Origin: Tepidisphaeraceae bacterium
GTDB taxonomy: Bacteria > Planctomycetota > Phycisphaerae > Tepidisphaerales > Tepidisphaeraceae
Length of the DNA stretch: 64,000 bases
Assembly: GCA_035998445.1 (NCBI GenBank)
Contig: DASYHQ010000005.1
Span: 1 to 64,000 of the forward strand
Direction: 5' to 3'
Position 1 is the stretch's first letter. Each line of letters starts with the position of its first letter. Positions 1 to 8,678 of the stretch are shown here, piece after piece. A model generated the notes under the pieces. It had not been told where the DNA came from and did not search any database. It saw only the letters and a program-made list of their open reading frames with translations. The position numbers were made by a program, and so were the translations under genes.

Positions 1-2
1 CG

Positions 3-128
3 CGGGAATGGTCGCCACCACAATGGTGGGCGAACTTGTATCTGCTCGTCGTGCTGCTCTGCGTGCTACTCGCCGGCCTGGGCAGTTGGTGGGCCGTTCA
101 CGTTCTCGGCGGTGCGGCCGCAGCATAA
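3..128 (+). CDS. C-terminal end of a membrane protein (partial)
   Basis: The frame starting at base 3 is open from the window edge to TAA at 126-128. It encodes about 41 residues: a short Trp-rich stretch, one strongly hydrophobic helix (LYLLVVLLCVLLAGLG) and a small Ala/Gly tail. This looks like the last transmembrane segment of a host membrane protein whose body is outside the window. It lies outside the prophage. Before integration it would have converged on hisF across their shared intergenic terminator. The family cannot be recognised from this fragment. Confidence 0.5.
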   Translation, partial: REWSPPQWWANLYLLVVLLCVLLAGLGSWWAVHVLGGAAAA

Positions 129-323
129 CCAGCCAATGCAGTGGACCGAGCCGGCGGGTAAGCTTTTTGTGGTTCGATAGCCGGCGCGGCGCCGGCTCGG
201 CCACTGATCGGCATTACGTTATCCCACCTGCTTTGCGTCGTCTGCCTCACTCCGGGTGATCTGCGGCCCCGCAATGGTGGGTCCGATTGGAGGATCTGGG
301 TTTTTGCCCCGGGGAACATGCGG

Positions 324-352
324 AAACAAAGAGGCGGCGTGGCACTCTCGGC
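324..352. other. attL: attL, 29-bp core repeat
   Basis: These 29 bases are identical to 32088-32116. The copy begins AAACAAAGAGGCGGCGTGGC. At this end it is followed by unrelated phage sequence, so only one arm of the terminator hairpin (333-343) is present. At the right end the partner arm follows. The bases left of 324 are therefore the host left flank. Confidence 0.9.
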
Positions 353-447
353 TAAGAAAGAAATGCCGTAGCAGGAGCGCCAGAACGCATTTCTGCCAAG
401 AAATCTGCCAAAAAATCCCCGCTCACCGTCTCGCCTGTTAGGGTGGG

Positions 448-621
448 CTACTGACGCTCCAGTCGCCTTTGTTCTATTAGCTCATCACCACGAGCGGTCA
501 ACTCTTTCAACCTCACCATGAGCTTGGGGAGGTCATCGGGTAAGACGTTCTGCATGTCAGTACAGAGCTTATTCATCTCCCTTGCCAGCGCCTCAAACAT
601 TTCCTCGGTGATTCGGCTCAT
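448..621 (-). CDS. Small phage protein, unknown
   Basis: This encodes 57 aa from ATG at 621, chosen because GGAG lies just upstream; a longer frame reaching 666 has no such site. The sequence is polar and helical, rich in Glu, Arg and Leu (repeated MxxL and RLxEL patterns), and probably forms a short coiled coil. It is the last gene at the attL end and is separated from the late operon by a strong plus-strand hairpin. No family was recognised. It could be a lysogenic accessory gene or a late gene. Confidence 0.5.
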   Translation of the reverse strand: MSRITEEMFEALAREMNKLCTDMQNVLPDDLPKLMVRLKELTARGDELIEQRRLERQ

Positions 622-791
622 CTCAACTCCATCCAGCGGCGTTCGGGCGGCAAGACGCAAGGTCAAGCAACTGGTACGTGGTTACGGCCCTTGAGGTTTG
701 ATCCATCGGGATTTCTCTACCCTTTGCCCCTCTTGCCCCGCACAACGAACTCGACCTTGCAAACCTCTGCGGCGACGGTAAAGTTCACGGC

Positions 792-854
792 AACCGCCGA
801 ACGGTCCCCCGCCAGCTTTCCCCCCCAAGCTGGCAATCGTTCGGCGGTTTTTTT
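792..854 (+). terminator. Strong rho-independent terminator facing into the late operon
   Basis: A perfect 12-bp stem (792-803 with 838-849) encloses a second 8-bp stem (811-818 with 827-834) and is followed by seven T on the plus strand. The minus strand has no T-run after the hairpin. It therefore stops plus-strand transcription entering from the host side before it becomes antisense to the minus-strand late genes. Confidence 0.8.
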
Positions 855-884
855 ATTCGTCAGGTTCTGCCGCCAGCGTCCACA

Positions 885-1220
885 TCATCGCTTGGCCTTT
901 ACCCGTTTCGGCACCTTTGGTAGGTCATCACGCATCAGGTTGTTCTTGAGGATGGCCCGGTAAGTTTCAGCCACCGCTGCGGCATCCTCACCGTCGAGGG
1001 CATCGGCAATGGCCATTAAGTCATCCATCCCGACGACGTACTTTTCCAACCCGAAAATGCTTTGCAGCGAGTCGAGGGTTTCCTGCAACGTCTCGAATTC
1101 CTCGTGCGTGTCGTCGCCCTGAGTCGCTGCGTCAAGTTCCTTCACCTCAGCCGCTAGGCCAGCGATGATCTTGACATCGAACTCGTTGACCGGTGCCGCC
1201 GTTGCTTTTCGTTTTGCCAT
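885..1220 (-). CDS. Small acidic phage protein, unknown
   Basis: This encodes 111 aa from ATG 1220. A GTG at 1262 overlaps the upstream stop as GTGA and would add 14 residues; translational coupling makes that start possible too. The termini are basic (MAKRK..., ...VPKRVKAKR) and the middle is acidic and helical with many Leu and Glu. It lies at the distal end of the late operon after a holin-like gene. No family was recognised; lysis or virion accessory roles are only positional guesses. Confidence 0.6.
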   Translation of the reverse strand: MAKRKATAAPVNEFDVKIIAGLAAEVKELDAATQGDDTHEEFETLQETLDSLQSIFGLEKYVVGMDDLMAIADALDGEDAAAVAETYRAILKNNLMRDDLPKVPKRVKAKR

Positions 1221-1258
1221 TGGGGCAAGTTTATAAGCTGCGGTTTGACGTTGCCAGT

Positions 1259-1441
1259 TCACTCGGCTTTTCGCCTCATCCCCCTGACGATGTTGAACAA
1301 CGTCAACAGGCCCACAGCGATGCCGACGAGGGCACCGCTGATTCTGAGGCCCTGCTCAAACTGTGTCATCGTGAGGCCGACAGCCGCAAGCGACGACGAA
1401 ATACCAATGGTCGCTTGTGCGATGATGTGCTCACGGCTCAT
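1259..1441 (-). CDS. Small membrane protein, possible holin
   Basis: This encodes 60 aa from ATG 1441, chosen because AGGGGG lies just upstream and because it avoids overlap with the preceding gene. There are two hydrophobic helices (about residues 9-25 and 33-52, the second GALVGIAVGLLTLFNIV) and a basic tail GMRRKAE. This two-helix plan with a charged C-terminus is that of class II holins, and the place after the tail genes fits. No endolysin was recognised nearby, so the role is inferred. Confidence 0.6.
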   Translation of the reverse strand: MSREHIIAQATIGISSSLAAVGLTMTQFEQGLRISGALVGIAVGLLTLFNIVRGMRRKAE

Positions 1442-1464
1442 GTGCCCCCTGTTTGTCCACATAT

Positions 1465-1773
1465 CTAAATAGCTTTCGATGGCTCGGTTGTCCCAATTTC
1501 GACTGCTGCCCACTTTCCAATTGGGCAACTCTCACCTGCTAAAGTCGTCTTGGCCTTCAAAACGCAACCGCATTTTGAGCAGGTGCATTTCCTCGCCGGC
1601 AGCAGCGGGCAAGGCTTGGCGTGCTCGCAACCACGACAGATACCTCGACGCTCCTCAATGATCGGCAGCGGTGCCTGCTCCAAACCGATGACGGCCTTCG
1701 TGAGTCCTACTGCACCCTTGGCCACCGTTTGTGCTGCTGATTTTATTTTTGACTTACATCCACACCCCATCAT
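1465..1773 (-). CDS. Cysteine-rich zinc-ribbon protein, DUF6171-like
   Basis: This encodes 102 aa. The N-terminus is MMGCGCKSK followed by a small hydrophobic stretch. Residues about 45-87 carry CxxC...C...CxCxxCxC...C, the pattern of a treble-clef or zinc-ribbon fold ending in CPIGKW. Small phage proteins of this type are common near tail-fibre and lysis genes, but their function is not established. Its stop overlaps a GCTATTTAGATATGTGG sequence similar to sites before other late genes. Confidence 0.6.
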   Translation of the reverse strand: MMGCGCKSKIKSAAQTVAKGAVGLTKAVIGLEQAPLPIIEERRGICRGCEHAKPCPLLPARKCTCSKCGCVLKAKTTLAGESCPIGKWAAVEIGTTEPSKAI

Positions 1774-1781
1774 CCCCCAAT

Positions 1782-4568
1782 TTAGATTCCATCGTCAGCA
1801 CTAACCGTCACATTCGTAATGGTAGTCACGCCAAACGGTGCTTCAGGGCACTGGAAGAATGGCTCAGCAGGGATGTACACACCTTCTGGCGTGTCACCCG
1901 TTTCTTTGACGCCCCCGCCACGATCTCCAAAACCCACCTCCCACTTGCAATCCTCTATATACAGGTATGCTTCGGATATCTGCGTAAACCCGTACCAAAG
2001 ACACGGGTTTGATGGGTCCACTATCTCAACTATTCCACTGGCGTCTCCCTCTATGATGCCGCCGTTGCAGTCATCAATCGAGTAGTGAAAGGAAACCACG
2101 TACGACGTAGCCAAACCGGTTGGGCACGTACACGGGGCAGGTGTAACCGGGTCACATTCCTCACACGTCGAAAATCGCTCTCCCGGCGAAACCGACCCGC
2201 CACCTTCGGGGCATGGCGTGCCGTCGCCTGGGCAGTCGCCACCGGTTGATGCGATGGTGCAGCGGCCATTCTGGCCAGCAACGTAGTAGCACTGGCCACC
2301 GATCTTCGTAACCGGCTTACCACTGCCACCACCGGCCACCCAATCCAAAACGTTGACGTAGCTGCCACTTGGCTGGCCCGTCTCGCAATTGATGAGCGGC
2401 AGGAAATCGAGGTCAGCGTTGCACGCCGTACACGTTTGGTAGATCGCATCGGGCGATGGGCTGCTCTCGATGTCGCCCGAATCCTTTAGGTACGTGACGA
2501 CGTAACACTCGCTGCCGAGCCGAATCGTCTTGCCAATGAGGCCAGCGGCAATCGGCACATACTTATCCACCAGTTCGCCGGTCGAGCAGCACTTGAGCCG
2601 CAGTCGATTCGGCAAGGGAATCGGCGGTTTCTTCGGTGGCTTTGGTTTCGGTGTCGGCGTCGGCGGTTCCCCCGGCTCGTCAGGTTCTGGCTCTGGCTCA
2701 GGCTCTGGCGGTGTCGGTGGCGTCGGCGGGTCAGGCGGCGGCGGCGGGTCTGGCGGTGGGTCTTCATCGCCGTTGCAGATGTCGCACGACTCGTAACTAT
2801 CGTCGGCGTTAGGGCACACCGATGCAGCACCGTCAGGTCGAGCCGTGTTTCCAGTGCCACCGCCGTGGCTGTAGCAAAAGCCAGCGTACGAAAAAATCAC
2901 CGGGCCACTGCTACAGCAGTTCGATATCCACACTTGCGGTGGCTCACCGACACCGCCCTCACTGGCACACACAGAGGCGAGCGACCCCTTAACGCACCCG
3001 GCACAGGTGGTGCCCGATACACCGCCACCGATGACGTAGGCATAATCGGGAATCGGTGCCAGCGTCGAGGATGGCGAGAACGAATAGCACACGTCATCGA
3101 CGGTGACGGTGATGTCGTCGGCAGGGATATCGGGTTCAGCGATCCACACATCAGCGACCGCTGCACCACATTGCCCCGAACATGGCGAGCCTTGAATGCC
3201 CATCAGCGGCGGGTCAGTCGGGTCAATAGGTTCTGGCGGGTACGTGAACAGTGCGGCAATACAGTCGTTGCAGTCGAGAAATGAATTCTGAGGGTTGATC
3301 GTCGTGGTACCACCAACCGGGATGGCTGAAATCGGCTCGTCAGGATCGACGTAATAGCACACCCAGTTCTTCAAGAATGTGATGGTGCTGTCAGGCAGGT
3401 CATCAGTCTTGACGTACAACTCTTCGGCATAGGATGCGTACGGCTGGCCCACGCACGGCAATGCCCTAATGCCTTTTTCGATGTGTGGAACGCCGCACAG
3501 ACAGCTTTGGCAGTCATCGTATTCGAGCGTGGGGGTGCGAACGATGGCACTGGCACCGTCAGGCATCGTCACCGGTGGGTCAGTCGGGTCGATATACCAG
3601 CAACGCCCCGCCTCCTTAAAGTACCACACGGTCTCAGGCAGGCTGTCGAACGGTATCCATACCTGCGGTGCCTCTTCGGGGTTCGGCTGCTCAGGGCAAG
3701 CGGTGGCAAGCACGCCCTTCACACATGACTGACAGTCTTCATATGGGCTGCTCGACGGTGGCGTCACCAACGTTGCACCAAACGGGATATCCTGTGCGGT
3801 CTGAAATTCGTTGATCGAGAAACACCTACCGTCAACCTTGAACGTCACCTGCCCTTGTTCGGGCAAGTCGGCGTATCGCACCCAAACGTTTGGCAGGTTT
3901 TCCAGTGACTGATTGGCACAGATGGAAGCGGGTGCCCCGCCGTTACATGCAGGGCAATCGGCGTAGGTGCCGTTAACGTACACGACTTTATGAGCAGGCG
4001 TGATGACCACGGGAGTGCTGCCCAAGTTGAATGAGTAGCACAACCCGGCGTACCTGAAATATCGAACGCCGACGTAGCCCACGCCCTGCATACGCACGAG
4101 CAGGTTGGCAACCACGGCCTCTGGTGGCGATCCCTCGCAGGGCGTTGCTACGTGGCCATACTGGATAATGGGTGGCGGGTATCCACCGCCGCCCCCACCG
4201 CCCCCGCCCCCGCCTCCCCCTCCACCGCCACCTCCACCACCGCCATCAGGAGGTGTTTCGGGATTGAGGCAGGTTTCGCAGTCAACGTAAGGGGCAATGC
4301 TTTGCAGCCACACGTCGCCCCGTGGCGGTTTCTGTTGCTCACCGTTCGGGTCGATGGTGTAGCACCAGCCGTAGAACTTGAACACGGCCCCGAACTCAGG
4401 AATCGCTTCATGCTTGACCCACACGGTTGGCGCTTGATCGGCCAACTCCTGTGGGATGGGGTTGCCTTCCTCGTCTTCATCCAAGCACAGAGTGGCTTGG
4501 ATGTACGAGCAGCACGCCTCGAAATCGCATGTATAAAATATCCCCGGCATAGACCTCTTTATGGGCAA
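1782..4568 (-). CDS. Large cysteine-repeat virion protein, adhesin-like
   Basis: This encodes 928 aa, the largest gene of the prophage. It contains about nine repeats of roughly 60-80 residues, each with an early C, a VWV or YV strand, a central aromatic site C[YFW], and a closing CxxC preceded by an aromatic or acidic residue (YVDCETC, YEDCQSC, YDDCQSC, FLDCNDC, YESCDIC). About 21 consecutive glycines, encoded near 4182-4244 by mixed GGN codons, separate the first and second repeats. A Pro/Glu/Lys-rich linker (about 2600-2770) separates the seventh and eighth. The C-terminal roughly 90 residues are non-repetitive. Position downstream of the tail tip genes suggests a receptor- or surface-binding tail protein. 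Similar Cys repeats occur in other phage structural proteins, from memory. Confidence 0.8.
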   Translation of the reverse strand: MPIKRSMPGIFYTCDFEACCSYIQATLCLDEDEEGNPIPQELADQAPTVWVKHEAIPEFGAVFKFYGWCYTIDPNGEQQKPPRGDVWLQSIAPYVDCETCLNPETPPDGGGGGGGGGGGGGGGGGGGGGYPPPIIQYGHVATPCEGSPPEAVVANLLVRMQGVGYVGVRYFRYAGLCYSFNLGSTPVVITPAHKVVYVNGTYADCPACNGGAPASICANQSLENLPNVWVRYADLPEQGQVTFKVDGRCFSINEFQTAQDIPFGATLVTPPSSSPYEDCQSCVKGVLATACPEQPNPEEAPQVWIPFDSLPETVWYFKEAGRCWYIDPTDPPVTMPDGASAIVRTPTLEYDDCQSCLCGVPHIEKGIRALPCVGQPYASYAEELYVKTDDLPDSTITFLKNWVCYYVDPDEPISAIPVGGTTTINPQNSFLDCNDCIAALFTYPPEPIDPTDPPLMGIQGSPCSGQCGAAVADVWIAEPDIPADDITVTVDDVCYSFSPSSTLAPIPDYAYVIGGGVSGTTCAGCVKGSLASVCASEGGVGEPPQVWISNCCSSGPVIFSYAGFCYSHGGGTGNTARPDGAASVCPNADDSYESCDICNGDEDPPPDPPPPPDPPTPPTPPEPEPEPEPDEPGEPPTPTPKPKPPKKPPIPLPNRLRLKCCSTGELVDKYVPIAAGLIGKTIRLGSECYVVTYLKDSGDIESSPSPDAIYQTCTACNADLDFLPLINCETGQPSGSYVNVLDWVAGGGSGKPVTKIGGQCYYVAGQNGRCTIASTGGDCPGDGTPCPEGGGSVSPGERFSTCEECDPVTPAPCTCPTGLATSYVVSFHYSIDDCNGGIIEGDASGIVEIVDPSNPCLWYGFTQISEAYLYIEDCKWEVGFGDRGGGVKETGDTPEGVYIPAEPFFQCPEAPFGVTTITNVTVSADDGI

Positions 4569-5083
4569 TTACCTTCAGGTGCCGACACACCGTTTTCGTA
4601 GGAGAAAATCCAAACGAGTACGTCGTTGCAGTCCTCAACCAACGTGGCCTGCACGACGGGATTCCCCTGCACCGGTTGAAGGCTGTAGCCCGGTGGCAGC
4701 GTCGATACGTTTGTCGAGTTGCCCTGTACCCCGCTGTCACTGTTGTTCGCCTCAATCGAGTTGTAGGCCACTCCTAGATCGGCGTGCGTGTTTCCATCGG
4801 GCACGTCTTCCCACATCCCATCATCAACGAGTTGGCTTTCGACCCATTGATATTTCCATCGATTCGTTGCACCGGTGATCGCTGCGTAACCGGTGATCCT
4901 GATCCACATCGAAGGGCCAGCCTGTTGGTTTGCCCGTCGCCTGCCACCGTGCTGGCGAGTTTGCGAATTGACGTAGATGGCCGTGGGCGTGTTGACGACG
5001 CCCGGCCCTTTGATGCTGTCGATTTTCTTTCGCAGCCGATTGAACTCACGTTTATCGGCCTCTGTGAAAACGTATTGCGTCAA
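4559..5083 (-). CDS. Tail tip or virion protein, unknown
   Basis: This encodes 174 aa. A short charged helix (about residues 7-26, FTEADKREFNRLRKKIDSIK) is followed by a basic GGRRRANQQ stretch and a beta-rich Trp-containing domain (MWIRITGYAAI, WKYQWVES). It overlaps the 928-aa gene by 10 bases and the upstream gene by 4, so the three are translationally coupled. It probably belongs to the tail tip or adhesin module. No family was recognised. Confidence 0.65.
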   Translation of the reverse strand: MTQYVFTEADKREFNRLRKKIDSIKGPGVVNTPTAIYVNSQTRQHGGRRRANQQAGPSMWIRITGYAAITGATNRWKYQWVESQLVDDGMWEDVPDGNTHADLGVAYNSIEANNSDSGVQGNSTNVSTLPPGYSLQPVQGNPVVQATLVEDCNDVLVWIFSYENGVSAPEGNCP

Positions 5084-6057
5084 ATGATTACCCCCGCAAA
5101 AGCCTTAGCTTTGTATCGCTTGTACAGGAGGTATTTGGCGTCAGCGGTCCCCTCGATGGTCGCACCCGTAGGCGTACCGCCGGGTCGAGCGACAGGCGTG
5201 TACTGCTCACCACCGTCACGTACCTTTAGCGTCGAGTCGAGCGGCTTACCGGTGCCGTCGAGCAGCTTGTCGTTTGCAACGTATTCGCCCTGATCGGTAC
5301 ACAGTGAGCCATTCTTGACGCCCTCGTCGTTGTACCAACCCGATGACCCTTGATCTAAAATGCGGCACTGATGCGGCTGCGTCGTGCTGATCTCGGCCAA
5401 GTCCCAAATCTCAAATGTTCGAGTGATGGGGACGTAGCTATCGGTTGCCTTGTACATCCTCGCAGGTGCGATGCTCACGCACTTCACTGTGCCAGCGGCA
5501 AACGTGACGGTAGTGCTATTGGGTTGATCGACCTCGATGGAGTCGCTGTTGACCGTGTTGATGTACGGCTTGTAGCCAGCGTAGTTGTAAAACTCTTCGT
5601 TGGTCGTGATCGTCAGCGTGCTGTAGACGTAGGTGCGGCTCGGCGGGTTCGCAGGAGCATCACCAGCACTATTTAGGACGGGGTTACCGTCGATGTCCCG
5701 GTCAAACGGTTCGCTGACAATGTTTGGCGACCACGAAATTTCAGCCGGTGCGTCGAGCGGGTCTGCGTCATCCTCTGGCGTCTGCCAACTGCCGTTGGGT
5801 GGCACCGAGTAAACGGCAGTGACCTCGTGTACGCCAAGGCCAACGGTGCGGGGCTGAAACGTCTTGAGCTTCAGCGCCTCCATGTTGAGGTGCGAAGAGT
5901 TGTAGTTGATGTTAAAGGCTGACCTGACCGCAGAGACGGCACCGAAACCGTCAGCGGCCCCCACCACGTCGAACGCTCGATTAAACGTATTGCCGTTAAT
6001 CTCGGCATCGAGCGTACCACCGATGTTCGACCATTTTTCAGTTGCTACTGCTGGCAT
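5080..6057 (-). CDS. Tail tip or virion protein, unknown
   Basis: This encodes 325 aa, beta-rich, without signal peptide, transmembrane segment or cysteine clusters. The N-terminal part (about 1-110) has alternating hydrophobic strands typical of a virion shell or hub domain. It starts 9 bases after the tape-measure stop and overlaps the next gene by 4 bases. By position it occupies the distal-tail or hub slot of a siphovirus. No sequence family was recognised. Confidence 0.65.
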   Translation of the reverse strand: MPAVATEKWSNIGGTLDAEINGNTFNRAFDVVGAADGFGAVSAVRSAFNINYNSSHLNMEALKLKTFQPRTVGLGVHEVTAVYSVPPNGSWQTPEDDADPLDAPAEISWSPNIVSEPFDRDIDGNPVLNSAGDAPANPPSRTYVYSTLTITTNEEFYNYAGYKPYINTVNSDSIEVDQPNSTTVTFAAGTVKCVSIAPARMYKATDSYVPITRTFEIWDLAEISTTQPHQCRILDQGSSGWYNDEGVKNGSLCTDQGEYVANDKLLDGTGKPLDSTLKVRDGGEQYTPVARPGGTPTGATIEGTADAKYLLYKRYKAKAFAGVII

Positions 6058-6065
6058 TCACCCCC

Positions 6066-7973
6066 TTACTCAAGCACGCCTGCGGTCAACGTGATTCCCT
6101 GTGTCTGTCCCCGTTGCCGATACTCGACGAGGTAATCGCCGAACATCTTGTTCAGTTCCTTTTGCAGCTTTTTCGATTCTTCTGTGTGTTTGCTTGTCGC
6201 CTTGGTCCAGTCGGTGCTAGCCTTTTCGCTCATCGCAGCAGTGACGCCTGTAAGCGTGCGAGACTCGGCAATCTCAAATTTGCCCGAACGCTGCGGCGGC
6301 GGCTCTTCTGCAACTGCGGTATCGAACGCCTTGCCCTGCAAGCTCACCCACTGTTGCAGCATCGTCGTCATCTCGTTCTTCTGCTCAGCGGTGGCGTTGG
6401 GGTTCTTAGAGAACTCTGTGACCTCTACCTGCCGTCGCCTGAATTCGTCTCTGATCGACTCAGCCTCAATCTGCCGTCGTGCCGTAGTGCGTTCGGTCAA
6501 GCTCGTCGAGGATTCGGCGACCTGCTCAAGGATGTCCTTACGCTGTTGCTTGATCTGCTCTGTGACGGCCATCTGCTGCGTGACGGCCTGCCCCTTGATG
6601 CCCTCCTGCGCTGATCGCTTGGCCTGCTCTGCGGCCTGCCGTTGCTCAGGAGTCGCAGCGGGATTGTCGAGGATCGCCTGCTGCGTCTCGATGATCGTGG
6701 TGAGGCGTTCGTACTCCTGCCGAGACGACTTGATCGTTTCGAGCCGCTTAAGCTCAAGCTCGGCAGAGCGGTTGCCCGCTGCGGCCTGCTGCGTCAGTTG
6801 ACGGGTGCGAATGTCCTCAAGCTGCTGCTTGACGAGGGTCTGCTTTTTTTCCTCAACGCCACGCTCAATCGTGTTGATCTGAATCGTGGCATTGGCCTTA
6901 AGGCCCTCAGCGATGAATGCCGGTGCCGTCTTAAGCTGTTCTTCAAGTTGCTTTTCGATGGCCTTGCGTTTCGCCTTGGCGTTCTCATCGACGAGCAACA
7001 ACTCAGCCTCTAAATCCTTACCGAGTGCCTTGAGCCGATCTGCCCGCTGCTGAACTTCCAGCGACGCCGTTTCATCGCTGTACTTTTCGATCATGCCAGC
7101 GGCCTTGTCGGCGTGCTCCTGTCGCAGCTTATCGACCTCAGCGCCCTGGGCTGCGATCTCAGCCCGTTCAACCTCAGCATACTCCCGGCGTATTTTTACA
7201 ACTTGCTCCTCAGCGGCCCTGTTGATCGACGCCTTGGCAGTCTGCTTTTGCTCGTCGTCGAGCGTGTCATCATTGATGACGGCCTCGACCTGCTGTTTGC
7301 GTTGATCCTCGACAGCAGTAACGGCGTCGTCTCGCTTCGTGCTGATGCCCTTGAGCTTGGCCCTTGAATCGAATTGCTGTTGTAGATCGGCACGTTCGGC
7401 ATCGTTGTCGGTGGTGGCGAGCTTTCGGCGTTGGTTGGCCTGCGTCACCGACTCTGCGATTTCCTTCTGTAGCTTTTGCTGTTGCTTGAGCAGGCCAAGG
7501 CGGTAGTCGATGAGGGATTTTTGGAGCTTGGCGCCAGCGTTGATCTTATCGATCTCTGCCTGCTCGCCGGTGATGAGTTCCCGAATGTTTTTGCCAGCGG
7601 TCGCAAACCCGCCGATGATCGGCAGGCTTTCGAGTAGCGATTGCGTGAGGCCAGCGGCATCGGTCTTGCCGTCCCTCAGTGCGTCACGCAGTTCGATGGC
7701 CTTGCCGGTGACGTTGGCCAGTCCCTCGCCAGCAAAGCCGACGAGGCCACCCTTTAGCACCTTGCCAACGGCGTCATCCTCACCGAGCTTGTTGCCGACG
7801 CCTTTGAGCCGGTCGTCTAACGACGATTTAGGGGCGTTGACATTGGCAGCGGCAGCATTGACCTCAGCGAGCTTACGCTTGAGTGCGTCGGCAGAGGCAC
7901 CGGCTTTCTTAGCTTCAGCGCTGATGCCGTCCCGGCCTCTTATCTCGACTTCAAGAGTTTTCTTACTACTCAT
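6066..7973 (-). CDS. Tape measure protein
   Basis: This encodes 635 aa from ATG 7973. Another ATG at 8000 would add nine residues but lies deeper in the preceding gene. After a short beta-like start (KKTLEVEIRGRDG), almost the whole protein is predicted helix and coiled coil, rich in Ala, Glu, Gln, Lys and Arg. One short hydrophobic Gly-rich segment lies near residue 80-120 (GGLVGFAGEGLANV, LESLPIIGGFATAG). This composition, the length, and the place after the frameshifted chaperone identify a tape measure that sets tail length. At 635 residues it would imply a fairly short tail (inference). Confidence 0.85.
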   Translation of the reverse strand: MSSKKTLEVEIRGRDGISAEAKKAGASADALKRKLAEVNAAAANVNAPKSSLDDRLKGVGNKLGEDDAVGKVLKGGLVGFAGEGLANVTGKAIELRDALRDGKTDAAGLTQSLLESLPIIGGFATAGKNIRELITGEQAEIDKINAGAKLQKSLIDYRLGLLKQQQKLQKEIAESVTQANQRRKLATTDNDAERADLQQQFDSRAKLKGISTKRDDAVTAVEDQRKQQVEAVINDDTLDDEQKQTAKASINRAAEEQVVKIRREYAEVERAEIAAQGAEVDKLRQEHADKAAGMIEKYSDETASLEVQQRADRLKALGKDLEAELLLVDENAKAKRKAIEKQLEEQLKTAPAFIAEGLKANATIQINTIERGVEEKKQTLVKQQLEDIRTRQLTQQAAAGNRSAELELKRLETIKSSRQEYERLTTIIETQQAILDNPAATPEQRQAAEQAKRSAQEGIKGQAVTQQMAVTEQIKQQRKDILEQVAESSTSLTERTTARRQIEAESIRDEFRRRQVEVTEFSKNPNATAEQKNEMTTMLQQWVSLQGKAFDTAVAEEPPPQRSGKFEIAESRTLTGVTAAMSEKASTDWTKATSKHTEESKKLQKELNKMFGDYLVEYRQRGQTQGITLTAGVLE

Positions 7974-8669
7974 GCTTGGCCTCCCACTGTCGCCACTCAC
8001 GTGAGACGACGTTCAACGCATCGACAAACGATTGCGTCTGTGCGAGGCCATTGCCATCCTCTGGCAGCACGTTGTTTTCGAGGTACTGACGTACCCAAGA
8101 AAACATATCCCACGCCTCATCACTCACCTGCTGCCGAGCACACGAGGTCAGCATGACATAGCCGTCGTCGCACTGGTTGCACCCCCTGCCGTAGCAGGTG
8201 ACGCATTGCATATCGGTAGGCTCAGCCGGTGAGGGGCAGTCGCCTACGCACTTGCCTTTGCCGTCGATTCGGCAGAGTTCCCCCCAGTAGATTGCCGTCG
8301 CAAGGCAGAGACTTTTTTTTCGTTCTCACTCAATCGCATCTCGATGACGAGATGCTCGACAAGCTCGATGACATCATCGAGCGTCAACACGCTTTCGAGC
8401 TTGCCGATGCTGTACTCGACAGGCCTACCATCGGCATCACCCACGTTACGCCACCCGACGAGGATCATGCCGATTGCGGCAAGGCTCTTATCAATAGTGA
8501 CCTCCTCATCGCTCGCCTTTTCGGCGTCGATGAGGAGCCGTCTGACCTGTCGATACTCTCGGCAGGTCACAAACCGGCCAACGAGGGCAGGCCGCACATC
8601 CTGCGGCTTGTCCCTGTCGGCCATCAACACGTATTCAAAAGTTTCTGATGATGAGACTGATAACCCCAC
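7966..8669 (-). CDS. Frameshifted tail-assembly chaperone fusion (GT-like), about 234 aa
   Basis: Reading from 8669 and slipping back one base on the eight-A run (8313-8320) joins 119 codons of the zero frame to a 115-residue extension. That extension is open without a stop down to 7966. It contains paired cysteine knuckles (LCRIDGKGKCVGDC and CVTCYGRGCNQCDDGY), likely one or two zinc sites, then a helical tail. The product copies the lambda G/GT design, in which a minor frameshift protein links the tail tube subunit to the tape measure. The gene lies exactly between tail tube and tape measure. An internal ATG at 8211 could also start the distal part alone, but no convincing ribosome site precedes it. 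Confidence 0.75.
8244..8669 (-). CDS. Tail-assembly chaperone, G-like zero-frame product
   Basis: This encodes 141 aa, mainly helical and acidic in its second half (LTLDDVIELVEHLVIEM). It sits directly after the tail tube gene, the slot of lambda gpG. The frame carries GAA AAA AAA near its end and then a Ser/Thr/Ala-rich tail to TAG. Proteins in this slot coat the tape measure during tail assembly. Sequence similarity to a named family was not seen; the call rests on position and on the frameshift architecture. Confidence 0.75.
   Translation of the reverse strand: MGLSVSSSETFEYVLMADRDKPQDVRPALVGRFVTCREYRQVRRLLIDAEKASDEEVTIDKSLAAIGMILVGWRNVGDADGRPVEYSIGKLESVLTLDDVIELVEHLVIEMRLSENEKKVSALRRQSTGGNSAESTAKASA
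8313..8320 (-). promoter_or_regulatory. Programmed -1 ribosomal frameshift site
   Basis: Eight A on the minus strand are read GAA AAA AAA G in the zero frame, giving an A AAA AAA slippery heptamer. A short hairpin (TTGC, loop GACG, GCAA) lies about ten bases downstream. A shift of -1 enters the only frame that stays open through the next gene. Confidence 0.75.
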
Positions 8670-8678
8670 CCGGCCCCC

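Noticed and set aside
2530-2796. Gly-rich open frame opposite the 928-aa gene
   Set aside because: It is the complement of the Pro/Glu linker codons and has no start signal.
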